In this document: one piece after another, positions 60,601 through 64,000 of the stretch
Numbering within the stretch: position 1 is the stretch's first letter
Layout: the number at the start of each line of letters is the position of its first letter
Assembly: GCA_026874595.1 (NCBI GenBank)
Contig: CM049306.1
Span: 101,943,142 to 102,007,141, forward strand
Direction: 5' to 3'
Source of the DNA: Sipunculus nudus
Taxonomy: Eukaryota; Annelida; Sipuncula; Golfingiida; Sipunculidae
Length of the DNA stretch: 64,000 bases
Notes under the pieces: model-generated
What the model saw: only the letters and a program-made list of their open reading frames with translations
What the model was told of the DNA's origin: nothing
Database searches by the model: none
Translations under genes and position numbers: made by a program

Positions 60601-61781
60601 CCGAGAAACTCATAAAAAGGCATGGGACACTAACAGTTTGACGTCAATACAGTATAATAAAACCCTCAGGTAGGGTCACCAGTGTCTGACTTCAGTACTG
60701 TATGATAAAACCATCAGATAGGGACACCAACAGTCTAATGTCAGTGCATAAAACATAACTACCAGGTAGCAAAACAATCTGACTTCAATACAGAATTAAA
60801 AAAAAAGATAGGAGCACCATTCTGCCATTAATGAAATCAAATGAAACTGTCAGGGAGACCAACATTTGAGATAATTCATGCTTCACATGTACTAAACAGT
60901 GGAGCTCTAATTTCTTTAGACTGGTAGTGTTGTCACCATAATAGGGTGACCAATCAGTTTTAGAAGAACATGGTGTGCAGCATTGTACAAGAATGTAGTC
61001 AAGATTCAGGGATCTTCAGGGATCCACAAACTGTAAACCGGATGGGAGAGGTTTCCAGTCATGTTCATAGCAATAGGTTGCCTAATTAACATTTAAATGG
61101 TATCCTTTCTTCACATTTGTTTGATTGTATCAAGGAAACAACCAAATACAGGTCGAACTCCAGGTGTTTGATGTAGTTATACAATAACAATATTCCAGAT
61201 TGGTCATTGTTTGGTCTTTATAATAGATCTTTATATTACTGTTCTGTTGTTGTATTTGAAATGTGATAGGTCAGCATTTTTAGACTAGATATTCCCAAAT
61301 TCAAACCACCTCATGATCATTGTCTGTTAAGGTAAGATCAAATAAGACCATTTATTCAGATCACATAGATTTAAAATACAGGTAATTGTTGTGCCTTTGT
61401 CAGCATGAGAATAAATGACAGTAAATGACAATGATGTAAACTTGGTACTTTATAATAGTATGGAATAAGAAATGACTGGATACTTTAAGATTATAAAAGT
61501 TAAAAGGTTAAAAGAATGTAAGAGTTTGAATTGTGACTGGTCTTTCGTGTGCTGTTCTAAAATGTCTACCAATGCCTTGTTGTGAAAAACACATGTATTG
61601 AACATCAATGGAAAAAACAATAAAAAAATATGAACTCATCTTTAATACTTTTATTTACAGTTGTGCAGAGGCTGTTGCCATGGTGAGCAACATCAGTAAG
61701 CACATGGCCTACATAGCAAGCACTGTGGGATACATGACAGATCAGACCAAGGCCCATCCTACAGCATTACAGTGTACTCAG
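45617..61781 (+). CDS. ASZ1: GASZ/ASZ1: germ cell protein with ankyrin repeats, SAM domain and zipper region, 3' partial
   Basis: In animals GASZ sits on the mitochondrial outer membrane and in nuage and is needed for piRNA production and transposon silencing. Exons: 45617-45778 (or to 45877), 50309-50543, 51149-51271, 52455-52569, 54707-54818, 58643-58777, 59213-59349, 60216-60345, 60554-60669, 61661-61781. Phases agree across every junction, giving about 462 codons; human has 475. The N-terminus is acidic (DLDDEYDDEVYDFDDGDY). Ankyrin repeats span about residues 110-305, including SGWTALMYAGNAANKETVQA, SALIYAAREGKSNVV and ALMWAAWKGHMRVV. A linker rich in Ala/Ser/Glu follows, then a SAM domain (about 341-405: YGELELFLCGLGL, MGITQLGARKKIL), then helical sequence. 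The C-terminal zipper and membrane anchor were not found. Exon 1's 3' edge is ambiguous. Introns hold family A and B elements, a TTAA fold-back and an exon-derived minisatellite. Confidence 0.92.
47208..48020 (+). repeat. Tandem repeat family F, about 288-bp units
   Basis: Three units carry TGGATTTCAAACTTGATAT-type blocks at 47326, 47614 and 47904 and a GGTCAAAGGTCAAGGTC block after each. A CTGTCTGTCTGTCCGTCC run opens it at 47248. It lies in GASZ intron 1. Terminal hairpins were not identified, so the mobile-element type is left open. Confidence 0.65.
48759..50228 (+). mobile_element. Family A element, young copy 2
   Basis: Same structure as 39907-41398, with (CCG)6 in place of (CCG)13. The 22-bp length difference is almost all due to that run. 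The 3' end CTAGT at 50228 is followed by TCTTAAACAGG, and the next GASZ exon begins 81 bases later at 50309. It therefore sits right beside the acceptor region of GASZ intron 1, in sense orientation. Confidence 0.9.
51391..52322. mobile_element. TTAA-bounded fold-back element
   Basis: Both ends are TTAA followed by similar inverted arms: the left begins TTAAAGTGGCCTATTC, the right read in reverse begins TTAAAAGGGGCCAATC. The inverted arms run about 240 bp (51391-51635 against 52085-52322). They share GACCTTTATAAA, TTGTTTTGTTTATATC, CAGCAAGTCAG and CAAATGGCGTTTTGCAAC in the same order. The TTAA edges suggest a piggyBac-like target. No transposase was seen, so it is non-autonomous. It lies in the GASZ intron between 51271 and 52455. 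Confidence 0.65.
52787..54706 (+). repeat. 68-bp minisatellite made from a GASZ splice acceptor and exon start
   Basis: About 28 head-to-tail units with a period of 68 (for example GGTACCACAC at 53111, 53179 and 53247). Each unit contains ATTATTAAAG followed by GTACCACACATCAGCACT. That is the 3' intron end plus the first bases of GASZ exon 54707-54818, here with ATG/TAT in place of the exon's CTG ATC. Early units have TTTTTACAG and a better polypyrimidine tract. A short broken unit occurs near 53975. The array ends exactly at the true exon. Confidence 0.9.
55761..58350 (+). mobile_element. Family B' element, complete long copy
   Basis: Starts TTTTAGCTCAGCTGACT with paired AGTCATGTGAGCT. The end has CAGCTGAGCG, the near-palindrome GACCCATAGGTC and CCTTGT at 58350, followed by T. 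It is about 2.59 kb and nearly the same as 27704-30289. It holds two related modules of about 700-800 bp and an AT-rich second half. It lies in GASZ intron 54819-58642, in sense orientation. No coding capacity was seen. Confidence 0.75.
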
Positions 61782-61848
61782 GTAAGTAACAACATTACAG
61801 TGTACTCAGGTAAGTAACAACATTACAGTGTACTCAGGTAAGTTACAC
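61765..61848 (+). repeat. 28-bp triplication of a GASZ exon end and splice donor
   Basis: The unit CATTACAGTGTACTCAG plus GTAAGTAACAA starts at 61765, 61793 and 61821. The first copy contains the last coding bases of exon 61661-61781 and its donor. The next two therefore provide identical CAG/GTAAGT donors at 61810 and 61838. Use of either would add 28 or 56 nt and shift the frame. Confidence 0.9.
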
Positions 61849-62231
61849 CATACAGCATTGCAGTGTTACACAGAGAAAAGGTTGTTAATGATTTGTACAA
61901 CAAATTAAATGAATGTCCTTTATTTTTTTAACACAATAAGTTGTGAACACCATGTATTTTAAATGAAGACATCAAATATGCACACGAACAGGTTTAAAAA
62001 GGCAGCAAATTTTAAATTTGTTGGTCTATAAAAAGAACTTAAGTTATAATAAAAAGCACCAACAAGTACAATAAGTCATAAATTCAAGCATTTTCACAAA
62101 TATATGTAATGGTTTAACTTGGTAAAAGCAACATAATATGCATTAACTATGCTGCTTATAAAAAGGAGAGCTGTTCACTCCTCTGAAACTACATAGAAAG
62201 CGATTTTTAGCTCACCTGTAAAATTCAAACG

Positions 62232-62692
62232 TGTAGCACTGATTAGTGTACTTGATTATGTTTACCCTACTACAAAAAATGTACTCTGGCCTGTTACACC
62301 CTAGAGCATTAGTGTACTCGAATATGTTAACCTTTCTACAAAACAATGTACTCAGGCCTGTTACACCCTAGAGCATTAGTGTACTCGAATATGTTAACCT
62401 TTCTACAAAACAATGTACTCAGGCCTGTTACACCCTAGAGCATTAGTGTACTCTAATATGTTAACCTTTCTACAAAACAATGTACTCAGGCCTGTTACAC
62501 CCTAGATTATTAGTGTACTCGAATATGTTAACCTTTCTACAAAACAATGTACTCAAGCCTGTTACACCCTACAGCATTAGTGTACTGGAATTTGTTAACC
62601 CTACTACATAACAATGTACTCAGGCCTGTTACACCCTACAGCATTAGTGTACTCGAATATGTTTACCTTTCTACAAAACAATGTACCGTAAA
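62232..62692 (+). repeat. 67-bp minisatellite related to the exon end
   Basis: About seven units with a period of 67 (CAGGCCTG at 62353, 62420 and 62487). Each has TGTACTCAGGCCTGTTACACC, close to the TGTACTCAGGTAAGTTACACC of the donor junction at 61829-61849, with GTAAGT changed to CCTGT. It is probably an older expansion from the same junction. Confidence 0.85.
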
Positions 62693-62700
62693 ATCTCCAC

Positions 62701-63999
62701 TTAAAACCGCGGTTTAATAAAGAAATTCAAAATCTTAAAATCATGTTGTTTTCCTGAAAGCACTGTGCAGTTTATACTAGAAGGGTTTCCTGATTATCTT
62801 CCTGACATACATCGTTTTGGGCCCGCGAGTGGGCGATCATATGGCGACTTTCAAAGGCCGCCCTTAGCAGCAGTCTCGCATGCATGGGTGCCGTGTATAA
62901 AGGTATTATTTACGATTATTTGTTATTTGTAAATTAAATATTGCTGATTATCTTTTGTGCGATATATAACTTGTTATAAAAATCTTGGTAATTGTCACCA
63001 AATAATATGTTTATAACACCCCTGCTGTAACACATAGTGGCCCACTTCGTTTGGCATGGTCAAGCAAAATTGAAATAAATGTCTACATTAAACCTCTTTG
63101 CAGCATTATTTAGCAACGATTATTTGTTTAAAACATAAAATGAATAAAAAGCTGACATCGTAAAGAGCCACACAATGGCAGACGATCATTTTAAAATGAA
63201 GTTTGAGTGCCGCCATGTGCTGAAATGCCCCGGTATTCTGCTAAGAATATTTTTAACGGCTGTACGCGGTGAGTGGTAAACAGAACAGCCACCTATTCTG
63301 TCCCAGCGTGCCTTGCGGGAACGCTGCCTTGACAAGATGACTCCCCGCACGGAACATTGCTTCAGAAAAAAAAACTTGCTTACCTCGACTGGCAACTTTA
63401 ATTTTACTTTAAAATCACTTGTTTTCACGTGTCATGTTTCCTACACCTCCTATACGTGCCTATCTCGACAAGGTAAAATCAGTTATTTTGATATTTAGTT
63501 AAGTTGACCAGCGATGTTTCAAACGCAGCAACAAATTGTGACATGGAGCGATGTCAGCGCACTATGTGACGATGATAATACCGAAGTAACCGGTATGAAA
63601 ATGATTTGAATCTTCCGAGTAATTCAAGAAAATGGAATTTTCATCATAGATTAAGATTTCAAAATATTACCTTTAGAATTAAAATATACAGTGACTTGAA
63701 ATTGATCAGCAGAATATTTTTTTTCCAAAATATAATGGAATATCAGTAGCAAACAAGAATACGGCACGGCATATAAAATCTGTATAAACACGCAGAGGTT
63801 CACCGGCCCTTACGTCTTCCCAAACTTCATGCATGAGTGACCCTGCAAAAAAGTGTTTTGATGTGTTTAAATAAAATGCCCAAGAAATGTTATAGTGGAC
63901 AGGAATGGCCGTGTCTTATCCTACGCGTGTTGATTTCTAGAGGATAGCTTGATTGTCTTATGTCAAATCATTCCGTAGCGAAAGTTGGTGCGGTTTTAA
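62701..63999. mobile_element. Possible TTAA-bounded element reaching the window end
   Basis: TTAAAACCGC at 62701-62710 is matched inverted by GCGGTTTTAA at 63990-63999. The interior is richer in CG dinucleotides than the rest of the window. Only 10 bp match, and the right end coincides with the edge of the window, so this could be chance. Confidence 0.25.
63175..63268 (+). CDS. Candidate first coding exon of an unidentified gene
   Basis: ATG at 63175 opens MADDHFKMKFECRHV, continues LKCPGILLRIFLTAV, and the frame then meets a consensus donor (CG/GTGAGT) at 63269. The LKCPGILLRI stretch resembles the start of a MARVEL-domain membrane helix (MAL/CMTM type). No continuation exon was found before the window ends. 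A second possible start exon lies at 63514-63592 (MFQTQQQIVTWSDVSALCDD with a GTATGA donor). Either could be chance or belong to an inserted element. Confidence 0.25.
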
Positions 64000-64000
64000 A

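Noticed and set aside
1-64000. tRNA or rRNA genes
   Set aside because: No cloverleaf with a GGTTCGANTCC-type T arm and matching A box, and no ribosomal RNA core motifs, were noticed by eye; a tRNAscan run would be decisive.

Overview
The window is eukaryotic nuclear DNA from an invertebrate, most likely a mollusc and probably a bivalve. It is AT-rich. Genes are split into short exons with GT/AG junctions and kilobase introns. The non-coding space is full of hairpin-ended repeats with tandem-repeat cores of the kind common in bivalves. The phylum is inferred from repeat content and protein similarity, not proven.

Three protein genes can be rebuilt exon by exon. (1) DSTYK, the dual serine/threonine and tyrosine kinase, on + from 2524 to 20551: twelve exons give about 927 codons. 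The N-terminal exon(s) were not found and the stop is present. (2) NDUFA12, a mitochondrial complex I subunit, on - from 44998 to 39041: four exons, 136 residues, complete. (3) GASZ/ASZ1, the germ-cell ankyrin-SAM protein of the piRNA pathway, on + from 45617: ten exons to 61781, with the C-terminal end not found. NDUFA12 and GASZ are head to head, with about 620 bp between their start codons. A weak candidate first exon lies at 63175-63268.

Layout: 1-2523 repeat D and unassigned sequence; 2524-20551 DSTYK with repeats in its introns; 20552-26015 intergenic; 26016-35203 a deep nest of mobile elements; 35204-38482 further repeat copies; 39041-44998 NDUFA12; 44999-45616 shared promoter interval; 45617-61781 GASZ, whose introns hold two mobile elements of the main type, a TTAA-bounded fold-back element and a 68-bp minisatellite; 61765-62692 arrays built from a GASZ exon edge; 62701-64000 a possible TTAA-bounded element.

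The main discovery is the repeat system. Five families (called A-E here) share no obvious terminal sequence but have the same end grammar. Most have a 5' hairpin, and all have its arm or start repeated in inverted orientation close to the 3' end, then a 3' hairpin, then CTAGT or CTTGT. They insert between two T's with no target duplication. Two insertions can be verified inside the window because an uninterrupted paralogue of the target is also present. This fits non-autonomous Helitron2/Helentron-like (HINE-type) elements. No Rep/helicase gene was seen here. Separately, GASZ carries two minisatellites made from its own exon-intron junctions.
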